DNA of 64,000 nucleotides from Flavobacterium coralii (GTDB lineage Bacteria > Bacteroidota > Bacteroidia > Flavobacteriales > Flavobacteriaceae). Position numbers and translations under genes: made by a program. A model generated the notes under the pieces. It was not told where the DNA came from. It saw only the letters and a program-made list of their open reading frames with translations, and did no database searches. Of this stretch, positions 33,002-41,907 are shown piece by piece (position 1 is the first letter of the stretch; every line of letters starts with the position of its first letter). Location: positions 106,115 to 170,114 of the forward strand of contig NZ_JAHDIU010000005.1 in the NCBI RefSeq assembly GCF_019891545.1. Reading direction: 5' to 3'.

Positions 33002-33664
33002 CTATTTGTAATAATTAATACACTGTATTATAACATTCTCTATGCTTGGCTTATTGGCAATAACTATGTTACCTGTAACACACTCTAAAGCCTGAGCTGT
33101 TGTAGTGCCAATGCAAAAACATACGGCATTACCTATAGTATTTTCTTTTAAAAACCCCTCTACCCCGCTTGGGCTGAAGAACAAAATGCCATTTGGCACT
33201 GTATTAATTTTATGAGGTGTTACAATTGTTTCATAAACCTCAGTTTCATTCAGCGCAACCCCGGCTTCTTTAAGCATTTCGGGCAGGGTGTCCCGCCTCA
33301 GGTTACCCGAAGAAAAGGTAAACGCTTCATGGCGGTACTTCTCTGTTATTATTGCTGCAAGCGCTTCGGCATAATCGGCTGCGGCCTCTACCCTGCAGCC
33401 AGCACGTTCAAGCAGTGCCTTTGTTTTGCTGCCTACGCAAAAAAGCTTTTTACCCGCTAACAACTCCAATCCGCACTTTTCTGCAACAGCCTTAACTGCA
33501 TTCTGGCTTGTGAATATCAGGTTGTCTGCAATATCCCGGGCAGCAAAGTCTTTATACTTAATCCCGATAAAATCGGCCTCTGTAACAGCAAAGCCTGCAT
33601 TAAGCAGGTATTGCCGCTGGTTAGGCTGCAGCTTTTTTGCCGAGAGTATCCGGATGTTTTGCAT
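33002..33664 (-). CDS. hemD: Uroporphyrinogen-III synthase
   Basis: A 220-residue enzyme that closes and inverts ring D of hydroxymethylbilane. HemD sequences are poorly conserved; the two-lobed pattern is seen here, with FTSQNAVKAV in lobe one, CVGSKTKALLERAG, and LFFSPSGVEGFLKEN with CIGTTTAQAL in lobe two. Its ATG shares a base with the stop of the TrkA-type gene (TAATG), so synthesis is coupled to a potassium-uptake gene. Confidence 0.9.
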   Translation of the reverse strand: MQNIRILSAKKLQPNQRQYLLNAGFAVTEADFIGIKYKDFAARDIADNLIFTSQNAVKAVAEKCGLELLAGKKLFCVGSKTKALLERAGCRVEAAADYAEALAAIITEKYRHEAFTFSSGNLRRDTLPEMLKEAGVALNETEVYETIVTPHKINTVPNGILFFSPSGVEGFLKENTIGNAVCFCIGTTTAQALECVTGNIVIANKPSIENVIIQCINYYK

Positions 33665-34356
33665 TAGCGGTTGGCACGGTTACAAAACTTACCAATATCT
33701 TTATTAAGCCCGAACACCACCAATATGTCATCTGTGGTAATAACGCTGTCTTTGGTTATAAAACCCTCCGACTGGTTTACCACATTTGTAGTACCCAAAA
33801 TGGTTTTGCGGTCTTTTTTACGGATAATGGTTACCACCTGCAAATGGTACTTTTCCCGAAACTCCAGTTCCTCTAAGGTTTTGCCGTCAAATTCCGGCAA
33901 CGCCTTTATTTCAGATATACTGTAATTTTTATCTATCGTAAAGTTATCTACTATGCCCTTTAAATTAATTTTGCGGGCCAGCCTTTCGGCAAAATCCTGC
34001 TCAGGGTGAATAATGGTCTCTATACCCATGGCGTGCAATACCGTATCATGTATGGGCGAAAGCGACCTGCCGATGATTTTAGCCTTTGTCAGTTTTTTTA
34101 CTACCGCAGTGGCAATAATAGCTGCGCCCTCATTCTCGCCAATGGCAATAACGGCAAGGTCGGCATCTTTAACGGGCAGCGCCTGGTAAGCCAGCTCATT
34201 GGTAGCATCCATGCAAATGGCATGTGATATCTGGTTCTTAACAATATTTACCTTGTTCATGTTGTTATCGATACCGATAACCTCATTTCCGGACTCTGTA
34301 AGGTTAACTGCCAGCGACATCCCGAAATTCCCTAAACCGAATATGATAATTTTCAT
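33664..34356 (-). CDS. TrkA/KtrA-type potassium-uptake regulatory subunit
   Basis: A 230-residue cytosolic ring-forming protein. The RCK/TrkA-N Rossmann domain begins IIFGLGNFGMSLAVNL with the acidic end of strand two in EVIGIDNN. A TrkA-C ligand-binding domain follows (about 140-220, FDGKTLEELEFREKYHLQVV). It gates the neighbouring channel in response to nucleotides. It lies 12 bp after the channel gene and overlaps hemD by one base. Confidence 0.9.
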   Translation of the reverse strand: MKIIIFGLGNFGMSLAVNLTESGNEVIGIDNNMNKVNIVKNQISHAICMDATNELAYQALPVKDADLAVIAIGENEGAAIIATAVVKKLTKAKIIGRSLSPIHDTVLHAMGIETIIHPEQDFAERLARKINLKGIVDNFTIDKNYSISEIKALPEFDGKTLEELEFREKYHLQVVTIIRKKDRKTILGTTNVVNQSEGFITKDSVITTDDILVVFGLNKDIGKFCNRANR

Positions 34357-34368
34357 AAAATCCTTTTT

Positions 34369-36105
34369 TTAGTTAATTAAAATGTTCTCTTCAGGATATT
34401 CATAACTATGGGCCTCCATTGTTTTAAGCATACCTATAAGCAGGTTTAAAAGCCCTATTCTGCCCAGGAACATTACAACTATTATTACATATTTGCTGCC
34501 AAGGCTAAGGCTTGCGGTTATACCCAGGCTAAGCCCTACGGTACTGAAAGCCGAGAACACCTCGAAAGCGATTTGTATGAGCGAAAAATCTTTTTCAAAG
34601 AACAGCAGCATTAAAATACCCATGCCTATCACCATAAGTGATATGCACACAATGGCAAATGCCCGCTTTACAGACTGGTTGTTGATTTTCCTGCAGCGCA
34701 TTTCTATATTTTCCCTGCCGCGCGCTATTGCAAAAATATTCATAGTAGCAAGCGCAAACGTACTGGTCTTGATACCACCCCCTGTTGAGCCGGGCGAGGC
34801 GCCAATCCACATAAGCAATATGGCAAACAATATGGCAGGCATAGACAGCGCTGCAAAATCGAATGTGTTAAAACCTGCTGTACGTGTAGTTACCGATGTA
34901 AAAGCGGCAGAGGTTATCTTACCAAATACTGTTTCGCGGGAAAATGTAGTACCCGACTCTGTACAGTAAAAGAAAATAGTTCCTGCCGTTAGCAATATGG
35001 CTGTTGTGGTAATAACAATGCGCGAATTGAGCGTTAGCACCCTTACAGGTGTGTGCAGCCTGCGGTTTACAATGCTGTTTACCACAAAATCGCGCACATA
35101 GCGTATAAAGTTGAATACTATGTTATAACCAAGCCCGCCCAGTATGATCAGGTGCATTATTACCCACTGAAAAGCATAAGCCTGATTTATAGAAGGATCG
35201 CTAAGCCCTGCCGAAAACGTTGAAAAGCCCGCATTACAAAACGCCGACACCGAGTGGAAAATCGAAAAGAATATTTTGTTTTCGACAGCAGATATATCGG
35301 CAACAAAAGAATAAATTAATATCGCGCCCACAAGCTCTATACCCAAAGTAAAAGCTACAACACGCATGGCAAACCGCATTACGTTCTGCAGGTTTTCGCT
35401 GTCCATAAAACTCCCTACGTTCATACCTTCACGAAAGGTAGAGCCCTGTTTAAAGAAGAATGAAAAGAAAGAGGTAAACGTTAGCATACCTATACCGCCA
35501 AGCTGTATAAGGCACAGTATAACGGTTTTACCCATAAAGGTAAAATCGTTAGCGGTATCAAGCACTACAAGGCCGGTAACACAAACCGCGCTTATAGAGG
35601 TAAAAAGTGCATCGGCAAAGTCTATCCCTTTTGTGGTGGCATTGGGCAGCATCAGTAAAAATGCTCCTATAAAGCCTGTAATGGCAAAACTGCCAACAAA
35701 CAAAATGGTTGGGTTATAATATAGCGCATACAGTTTCCGGATAAGGCTTGTAAGCCTCAGGAAAAAGTAAAGTATAAGCCCGGTGTCTATAACAAGGTTG
35801 GTATTGTAAAGCCTGTCAAGCTCATCGGCGGAAAGGTAAACAATAGCAGCGCTTATAAGCGTGAGTGCCAGTATAAGCACATTAGCTTTAAGCATTTTTT
35901 TCATCGGGGGCTTGTGGGTATAAATATAGCGCGCCACATTAAAGCCTATCAGGGCTATAATCAGCAACCCGAATATTACGGTTTTATTATCGAACCAAGA
36001 TGAAAGGGTATCTTCAAATCCAAAGTCAAAAATCAGGAATACGATGAGGAGCACATCCACAAAGCCGTAAATTTTTGACAATACATTTGAAATATTCTTA
36101 AACAT
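34369..36105 (-). CDS. TrkH/KtrB-type potassium channel subunit
   Basis: A 578-residue inner-membrane protein. The four pore loops with filter glycines are visible: SAVCVTGLVV, SAFCNAGFSTF, SVTTRTAGFNTF and SAFSTVGLSLG. It has about three or four additional N-terminal helices compared with the shorter KtrB proteins. It pairs with the TrkA-type gene just downstream to import K+. Its first 8 bases (ATGTTTAA) overlap the end of hemC, a tight coupling to heme synthesis. Confidence 0.92.
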   Translation of the reverse strand: MFKNISNVLSKIYGFVDVLLIVFLIFDFGFEDTLSSWFDNKTVIFGLLIIALIGFNVARYIYTHKPPMKKMLKANVLILALTLISAAIVYLSADELDRLYNTNLVIDTGLILYFFLRLTSLIRKLYALYYNPTILFVGSFAITGFIGAFLLMLPNATTKGIDFADALFTSISAVCVTGLVVLDTANDFTFMGKTVILCLIQLGGIGMLTFTSFFSFFFKQGSTFREGMNVGSFMDSENLQNVMRFAMRVVAFTLGIELVGAILIYSFVADISAVENKIFFSIFHSVSAFCNAGFSTFSAGLSDPSINQAYAFQWVIMHLIILGGLGYNIVFNFIRYVRDFVVNSIVNRRLHTPVRVLTLNSRIVITTTAILLTAGTIFFYCTESGTTFSRETVFGKITSAAFTSVTTRTAGFNTFDFAALSMPAILFAILLMWIGASPGSTGGGIKTSTFALATMNIFAIARGRENIEMRCRKINNQSVKRAFAIVCISLMVIGMGILMLLFFEKDFSLIQIAFEVFSAFSTVGLSLGITASLSLGSKYVIIVVMFLGRIGLLNLLIGMLKTMEAHSYEYPEENILIN

Positions 36106-37066
36106 CGCCCTGTTCTTTTTTATTCAGTACTGCGCGTATCTGCTGCATAACTTCAGCACCTCCGTTATCAAGTACTTCCTGTGCACACATAGTACCGAAA
36201 TCCGTATAATCGGCATCTACCGGCAATGTGCGCTCTATATGTATCTTTTGCTTACCATCTACAGAGAGCAGTACGCCTTCAAATCGAATCTCTCCGTCTA
36301 AAAAGGTAACCAACGCACCTATTGGCGCGGTACAGCCGCCTTCCAGCTTTTTAAGGAACTGCCTTTCTATAAATGTGGCTATTTGTGTAGGCTCGTGGTT
36401 GAGCTGTGCCAGTGCTTCGCGGCAGTAGCTGTCGTTTTCCATGGCTACGGCTACCATAGCGCCCTGTGCAGGTGCGGGTATCATCCAGTCCAGCGGTTCT
36501 GCAAACCCGTTAAAAGTAGGGCTGCTTACTGTTTCACCGTTCAGGAACTCCAGCCTTTCCAACCCTGCGGCGGCAAATATAGCCCCACCCCAGTTACTAT
36601 CATGCAGCTTTTGCAGGCGTGTGTTAACATTGCCCCTAAGATCGGTTACATTATGGTGCGGATAGCGGTTAAGCCATTGCGCCTGCCTGCGAAGGCTGCC
36701 CGTGGCTATAGTAGTTTCGGTAGTATAAAAAGAAGTGTCGCCTTTGTGCACAAGCACGTCCAGCGTATTGGCACGTTGCAGCACGGCTGCCTGTACTATA
36801 CCTTTTGGCAGGGCGGTTGGCACATCTTTCATAGAGTGTACCGCTATATCCACCTCGCCTTTAATCATGGCAACATCAAGCGTTTTAGTAAAAATGCCCG
36901 TAATGCCGAATTCATAAAGCGGCACATCCAGCACTACATCCCCGGCAGATTTTACGGCTACAATTTCGGTAGTATATCCAAGCTGCTCCAGCTTTGCCTG
37001 TACGGTATGGGCCTGCCATAGCGCCAGTTGGCTGTCGCGTGTGCCTATTCTTATGGCTTTGTTCAT
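36098..37066 (-). CDS. hemC: Hydroxymethylbilane synthase (porphobilinogen deaminase)
   Basis: About 322 residues from the ATG at 37066, which overlaps the hemA stop as ATGA; an upstream in-frame codon at 37105 lies inside hemA. The enzyme joins four porphobilinogens using a dipyrromethane cofactor on the Cys in GGCTAPIGA (about 245). Other signatures are IGTRDSQLALWQA, HSMKDVPT and RRQAQWL. Its end overlaps the potassium channel gene by 8 bp. Confidence 0.95.
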   Translation of the reverse strand: MNKAIRIGTRDSQLALWQAHTVQAKLEQLGYTTEIVAVKSAGDVVLDVPLYEFGITGIFTKTLDVAMIKGEVDIAVHSMKDVPTALPKGIVQAAVLQRANTLDVLVHKGDTSFYTTETTIATGSLRRQAQWLNRYPHHNVTDLRGNVNTRLQKLHDSNWGGAIFAAAGLERLEFLNGETVSSPTFNGFAEPLDWMIPAPAQGAMVAVAMENDSYCREALAQLNHEPTQIATFIERQFLKKLEGGCTAPIGALVTFLDGEIRFEGVLLSVDGKQKIHIERTLPVDADYTDFGTMCAQEVLDNGGAEVMQQIRAVLNKKEQGDV

Positions 37067-38319
37067 TTTGCAGTATTTTCGATACGGAAGACTTTTTCTA
37101 TCCATTCGATACTTTCGTCTACCAGTGTATCTCTTTCTTTGAGGTGGTTGGCAAAGTGTGTTGTAATTTTATGGATTATCCTCTGGCTGATAATTTCGGC
37201 CTGTTCCTCATCAAAATTACTGATTTTTTTGCGCTGGAAGTTTAATTCGGTTTCTTTTATTGTGTTAAGCTTTTCTTTAAGCGCATTAATTGTAGGGGCA
37301 AATTTCCTGGCGTTCATCCAACTAATGAAATCTTCCTCAATTTCTGCTATTATGGCTTCGGCAGCCGGAATGTGACTCTTCCTGCTCTCAAGGGTGTCAT
37401 CTGTTATCTTCGAGAGATCATCCAGATGCACTACGGTAACACCTTCAAGCTGCTTTACATCATCATCTACATTTTTGGGTATAGAAAGATCCAGTATCAG
37501 CAACGGCTTTTTCAGCATCAGTATATCCCTGTCAATAGTTGGGGTTTGTGCGCCTGTTGCCACTATAAGCACATCTGCTTTAGGTATTTCCAGCGGCAGC
37601 ACATCATAATCTTTTACCAGCAGGTTAAACTTGCCGGCAATTTTCTCTGCCTTGTCCTTAGTGCGGTTAATAAGGGTTATATGGTCATTCTTGGTGTGTT
37701 TTACCAGATTCTCGCAGGTGTTGCGCCCAATCTTTCCGGTACCAAAAAGCAGTATATTCTTGTTTTGCACATCGGGCACATTGTTCATAATGTACTGAAC
37801 CGATGCAAATGATACCGATGTTGCACCCGAGCTAAGACCGGTTTCGTTCTTTATGCGCTTACTTGCCTGGATAACGCTGTTAACAAGGCGCTCTAAAAAA
37901 GCATTGGCAAGCCCAAGGCTTTTAGATTCTGTAAATCCTGATTTTATCTGGCTTATAATTTCGAAGTCGCCCAGTATCTGGCTGTCGAGGCCCGAGCCCA
38001 CTCTGAATACATGGTTAATTGCTTCAGTGTTTTTGTAAACAAAAGCAACTCTCTGAAATTCTTCTACAGTACCCTGGCTGTTATCCGTAAGCAATTTAAT
38101 TAACTGGAAAGGGTGTTGGGCAAAGCCATATATCTCAGTACGGTTACAGGTACTCACTACCAAAAGGCTTTCTATGCCCTCGCGTTGTGCCTGCAACAGC
38201 ACATCGTGCCTGCCCTCTGTACTTAAACTGAATTTTCCCCTCATCGCTGCATCAGCCTTCCTGTAACTTATACCTACTGCATAAAAGTACTGGTGCCGCG
38301 ACACATTATGATTCTCCAT
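37063..38319 (-). CDS. hemA: Glutamyl-tRNA reductase
   Basis: About 418 residues from the ATG at 38319; a GTG at 38328 is also in frame. It reduces glutamyl-tRNA to glutamate-1-semialdehyde with NADPH, the committed step of tetrapyrrole synthesis. Catalytic Cys58 is in STCNRTEIYG. The NADPH domain has LFGTGKIGRNTC. The C-terminal dimerisation domain ends the protein. It is the first gene of the heme run, and the 220-bp region upstream, shared with an AraC regulator, has two perfect inverted repeats. Confidence 0.96.
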   Translation of the reverse strand: MENHNVSRHQYFYAVGISYRKADAAMRGKFSLSTEGRHDVLLQAQREGIESLLVVSTCNRTEIYGFAQHPFQLIKLLTDNSQGTVEEFQRVAFVYKNTEAINHVFRVGSGLDSQILGDFEIISQIKSGFTESKSLGLANAFLERLVNSVIQASKRIKNETGLSSGATSVSFASVQYIMNNVPDVQNKNILLFGTGKIGRNTCENLVKHTKNDHITLINRTKDKAEKIAGKFNLLVKDYDVLPLEIPKADVLIVATGAQTPTIDRDILMLKKPLLILDLSIPKNVDDDVKQLEGVTVVHLDDLSKITDDTLESRKSHIPAAEAIIAEIEEDFISWMNARKFAPTINALKEKLNTIKETELNFQRKKISNFDEEQAEIISQRIIHKITTHFANHLKERDTLVDESIEWIEKVFRIENTAK

Positions 38320-38344
38320 ATTACTCACTTTCCTAAAAGTATCA

Positions 38345-38352
38345 CAAAATTA
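38345..38352 (-). promoter_or_regulatory. Promoter -7 box (TAATTTTG) for hemA
   Basis: A perfect TAnnTTTG match on the minus strand, 25 bp before the hemA ATG at 38319. No TTTG -33 element stands out. Confidence 0.4.
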
Positions 38353-38420
38353 TTATTAACATTATTTTAAAAATAACGCTGCAGGTTCTTTTTGTGTCGC
38401 TCACGGATATTTTGGCACGA

Positions 38421-38442
38421 ATTTGACATGATATTGTCAAAT
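38421..38442. promoter_or_regulatory. Perfect 8-6-8 inverted repeat (ATTTGACA/TGTCAAAT)
   Basis: The arms ATTTGACA and TGTCAAAT are separated by TGATAT in the hemA/araC divergent region. The half-sites resemble those of dimeric regulators, but the spacing is wider than FNR/CRP sites. Confidence 0.5.
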
Positions 38443-38484
38443 AGATTAAATTTGCAATAAAATCAGCACTTTGCATTAAAATAG

Positions 38485-38501
38485 TTTAGAACTGTTCTAA
38501 A
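38485..38501. promoter_or_regulatory. Perfect 8-1-8 inverted repeat (TTTAGAAC/GTTCTAAA)
   Basis: TTTAGAAC-T-GTTCTAAA is 46 bp before the AraC-type gene. Its core is a 7-1-7 palindrome, the geometry of Fur/PerR/Zur-family boxes, although the bases differ from the classical Fur box. Confidence 0.5.
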
Positions 38502-38547
38502 TAAAAAATAAATGTAATGTGTAAATTGCTTCTAAAAAAATACCGCT

Positions 38548-39420
38548 ATGGGTACCGGGGAAGAAATACAGATTGAGGATAATTTTTTTGTACTGTGTTT
38601 TCAGAACGACACAGATGAAACCCAGCATTTTGAACGTGAAGTGGGTGTTGACCTTATACAATTCCACTTTGGGGTTAAGGGGCGCGCCAAGTTTATCTTT
38701 AACCAGGGGCGCTATGCGCTGGACCTGCGTGAGGAGGTATCGTTATTCCTCTACAACCCGCAAAAAGAACTGCCCGTACACCTTGAAATTGCGCCGCACT
38801 CGTGGGTGCTCAGTGTGCTTATATCCATTAAAAAGTTCCATAGTTTTTTCTCTGAAGAGGCCGATTACATTCCATTCCTGAGTGAAGGCAACAAAGACAG
38901 GAAATACTATAAAGACGACAAGATAAACCCGAGTATGGCCATTGTGCTGAGCCAGCTTTTCCATTTTAACCTGCACCAGTCAATCAAAAAATTGTACTTT
39001 AAGGGAAAGGTTTACGAATTACTGAGCCTGTATTTTAACCGTGCGGAAGACCCGAATGCCGAACAATGCCCATTTTTGATAGACGAAGAGAACGTAATTA
39101 AAATACGCAAGGCAAAAGATATTGTTATTGCCAACATGGCAGAACCGCCCGGGCTGCAGGAACTTGCTGACCAGGTGGGCATCAACCTTAAGAAACTGAA
39201 GATGGGCTTTCGCCAGATATATGGCGACAGTGTATATAGCTTTTTGTTTGATTATAAAATGGAATATGCCCGCAAGCTTTTAGACAGCGGGTCGTATAAC
39301 GTAAATGAAGTAGGGCTTAAAATAGGCTACAGCACGGCGAGCCACTTTATAGCCGCCTTTAAAAAGAAATTCGGCACAACGCCCAAAAAGTATTTAATGA
39401 GTATTAATGAAAGAGTTTAG
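38548..39420 (+). CDS. AraC-family transcriptional regulator
   Basis: A 290-residue regulator. The last 100 residues hold the two helix-turn-helix units (PPGLQELADQVGINLKKLKM, and NVNEVGLKIGYSTASHFIAAF followed by FGTTPKKYL). The N-terminal part is beta-rich and cupin-like, without a clear ligand motif. The arrangement resembles PchR-type regulators of iron uptake. It is divergent from hemA and 113 bp upstream of hemH, so heme or iron control is a reasonable guess. Confidence 0.87.
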   Translation: MGTGEEIQIEDNFFVLCFQNDTDETQHFEREVGVDLIQFHFGVKGRAKFIFNQGRYALDLREEVSLFLYNPQKELPVHLEIAPHSWVLSVLISIKKFHSFFSEEADYIPFLSEGNKDRKYYKDDKINPSMAIVLSQLFHFNLHQSIKKLYFKGKVYELLSLYFNRAEDPNAEQCPFLIDEENVIKIRKAKDIVIANMAEPPGLQELADQVGINLKKLKMGFRQIYGDSVYSFLFDYKMEYARKLLDSGSYNVNEVGLKIGYSTASHFIAAFKKKFGTTPKKYLMSINERV

Positions 39421-39533
39421 GAATTATAGCGAATATCCCTAAACAACTCATAAAAAAGCAATAAGCACAGTATCTCGCATGGTTTTTGAGCAGAAGCTGT
39501 GTCACCAATAACAAACATTACCTTAAAGAAAAC

Positions 39534-40565
39534 ATGAAAGGAGTACTACTTGTAAACCTTGGCTCTCCGGATAGCCCGGATCCTAAAGATGTAAAGCCAT
39601 ACCTCGACGAGTTCCTGATGGACAAATATGTTATAGACGTACCATTCCTGTTAAGGGCATTACTGGTACGTGGCATTATACTACGCAAAAGGCCTAAAGC
39701 CTCGGCACACGCTTACAAGCAGATATGGTGGGACGAAGGCTCTCCGCTAATCGTGCTTTCGCAGCGCATGCACAAAAAAGTTCAAGAAAAAACAGATGTG
39801 CCTGTTGCACTTGCCATGCGCTACGGCAAACCCTCTATAGAAACGGGGCTGCAGGAACTGCACGACAAGGGTGTTACCGAGGTATTACTTTTCCCGCTGT
39901 ACCCGCAGTATGCCATGGCTTCTACCCTTACTATTTTGGTACTGGCAGAAGAAATACGCAAAAAGAAATTCCCGCACATGACCTTTACTGATGTGCCTGC
40001 TTTTTACAACAAGCCGGATTATATTAAAGTGCTGGCTAAAACCATAAAGTCATCACTGGAAGGTTTTGACTACGACCACCTGTTGTTTAGCTATCACGGC
40101 ATACCGGAGCGCCACATCCGTAAAACAGACGTAACCAAATCGCATTGTAAAATAAACGATACCTGTTGCGTAACGCCATCGGCAGCACACAAGTTTTGCT
40201 ACCGCCACCAATGTTATGAAACCACAAGGCTGGTTGTGGAAGAGCTTGGCATACCCGAAGACAAATACTCGTTAACCTTCCAGAGCCGCCTTTCCGGCGA
40301 CAAATGGCTTGAGCCTTACACCGATGTCGAAATAAACAAAATGCCTGATAAGGGCATTAAGAACCTCGCGGTAGTAACCCCTGCTTTTGTGGCAGACTGC
40401 CTTGAAACACTTGAAGAAATTGCCATGCGTGCCAATGAAGACTTTAAAGAGCACGGCGGTGAAAAGTTTTTAGCAGTGCCATGCCTTAATGATAATGAGG
40501 AGTGGGCAGGTGTTGTTGCCGACTGGATACAAGAATGGGTAACGGCTGAAACACCGGTAATGTAA
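39534..40565 (+). CDS. hemH: Ferrochelatase
   Basis: 343 residues from the ATG at 39534 (MKGVLLVNLGSPDSP); a TTG at 39486 is open but would add a non-conserved leader. It inserts Fe2+ into protoporphyrin IX. The metal-site His is in LLFSYHGIPERHI, and FQSRLSGDKWLEPYT is the other diagnostic block. The central segment has five cysteines in a C-x5-CC-x9-C-x4-C pattern, reminiscent of ferrochelatases that carry a [2Fe-2S] cluster on internal cysteines. Its stop shares a base with the MATE gene start (TAATG). Confidence 0.95.
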   Translation: MKGVLLVNLGSPDSPDPKDVKPYLDEFLMDKYVIDVPFLLRALLVRGIILRKRPKASAHAYKQIWWDEGSPLIVLSQRMHKKVQEKTDVPVALAMRYGKPSIETGLQELHDKGVTEVLLFPLYPQYAMASTLTILVLAEEIRKKKFPHMTFTDVPAFYNKPDYIKVLAKTIKSSLEGFDYDHLLFSYHGIPERHIRKTDVTKSHCKINDTCCVTPSAAHKFCYRHQCYETTRLVVEELGIPEDKYSLTFQSRLSGDKWLEPYTDVEINKMPDKGIKNLAVVTPAFVADCLETLEEIAMRANEDFKEHGGEKFLAVPCLNDNEEWAGVVADWIQEWVTAETPVM

Positions 40566-41905
40566 TGTCAGTCTCCTCTGCCGACCTGGCTAACAAAAGC
40601 ATCAAAAGCCTGCTGATAAAACAGGCTGTTCCGGCATCGGTAGGGATACTGTTCATGACGATAAATATACTGATAGACACCATATTTGTGGGCCGTTGGA
40701 TTGGCCCGCTTGCTATAGCGGCATTAACAGTAGTTATGCCGCTTACTTTTTTGATATCATCGCTTGGCATGGCTATCGGTATAGGCGGCAGCTCGGTGCT
40801 GTCGCGGGCTTTAGGTGCCGATAATAAGGAAAAAGCGGTTAACACCTTTGCCCACCAGATTATCATGGCTTTCGGGCTGGCTTCGGTTTTTGTAATTACA
40901 GGCCTGTTTTTCAGCAACGAAATGCTGTATGCTTTTGGCGCCAACGGCGATATTGCAGAACCCGCACGCATATTCTTTATTCCCGTGCTGCTTGCAGTAC
41001 CGTTTCAGGCGCTTGCCATGATGGGTAATAATGTGGTGCGTGCCGAAGATAAGGCGCGCCATGCCATGACAGCCATGATACTCTCGGCATTAGGCAACCT
41101 CATCATGGATGTACTGTTTATCAAAGTGCTCGACATGGGCATTTTTGGCGCGGCGCTTGCCACGGCAACGTCTTTTTTTATAGCCTTTGCTTACCTCGTG
41201 TGGTTCTTTATTTATAAAAGCGAACTGCGGCTTCAGCTAAAGCATTTTAAATGGCATAACAAGCTGGCGGGAGAGATAACCTCGCTTAGCTTTGTAACAT
41301 TTGCCCGGCAGGGTGTAATAGGTGTATTAGCCATAATACTTAACCATACACTTTTTGAAGAAGGCGGCGAACATGCGGTAACGGTTTACGGCATTATCAG
41401 CCGTATGCTTATGTTTATGCTCTTCCCGGTTTTGGGGGTAACACAGGGTTTCCTGCCCATTTCGGGCTATAACTACGGTGCAGGTAACTACGACAGGGTG
41501 CGCGAGTCTATATTCACAGCTATAAAATATGCGGGTGCACTTGCTATAGTGATATTCGCTGTAATTTTAATTTTTGCCAAACCAATTGTAGCCGTATTTA
41601 CAAAAGACCCTTCTGTAATAGAAGATACACCCGGTGCACTGCGGTGGGTTTTTGCCGCTTCGCCCATTATAGCAGTACAACTAATTGGTTCGGCTTATTT
41701 TCAAGCGGCAGGCAAGGCAACCAAAGCTTTGTTGCTCACGCTGAGCAAGCAGGGTTTTTTCCTGATACCGCTGGTGCTTATTTTGCCTCATTTTTTTGGT
41801 ATTTTTGGCGTGTGGGTATCTTTCCCTATTGCTGATATTTTATCTACACTGATAACAGGATTATTCCTTAAAAAAGAGATGGACACGCAATTAAAACAAG
41901 TATAG
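40565..41905 (+). CDS. MATE-family efflux transporter
   Basis: A 446-residue inner-membrane protein with about 12 hydrophobic helices in two similar halves. It has the MATE pattern INILIDTIFVGRWIGPLAIAA and the later VTQGFLPISGYNYGAGNYDR. Such proteins export drugs or cationic metabolites in exchange for H+ or Na+. Translation is probably coupled to hemH through the TAATG overlap; export of a porphyrin-related compound is possible but not shown. Confidence 0.9.
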   Translation: MSVSSADLANKSIKSLLIKQAVPASVGILFMTINILIDTIFVGRWIGPLAIAALTVVMPLTFLISSLGMAIGIGGSSVLSRALGADNKEKAVNTFAHQIIMAFGLASVFVITGLFFSNEMLYAFGANGDIAEPARIFFIPVLLAVPFQALAMMGNNVVRAEDKARHAMTAMILSALGNLIMDVLFIKVLDMGIFGAALATATSFFIAFAYLVWFFIYKSELRLQLKHFKWHNKLAGEITSLSFVTFARQGVIGVLAIILNHTLFEEGGEHAVTVYGIISRMLMFMLFPVLGVTQGFLPISGYNYGAGNYDRVRESIFTAIKYAGALAIVIFAVILIFAKPIVAVFTKDPSVIEDTPGALRWVFAASPIIAVQLIGSAYFQAAGKATKALLLTLSKQGFFLIPLVLILPHFFGIFGVWVSFPIADILSTLITGLFLKKEMDTQLKQV

Positions 41906-41907
41906 CT

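Noticed and set aside
38421-38442. FNR/CRP site
   Set aside because: The half-sites TTGAC/GTCAA are separated by 8 nt, whereas FNR/CRP sites have about 4-6 nt between the corresponding half-sites and different bases.
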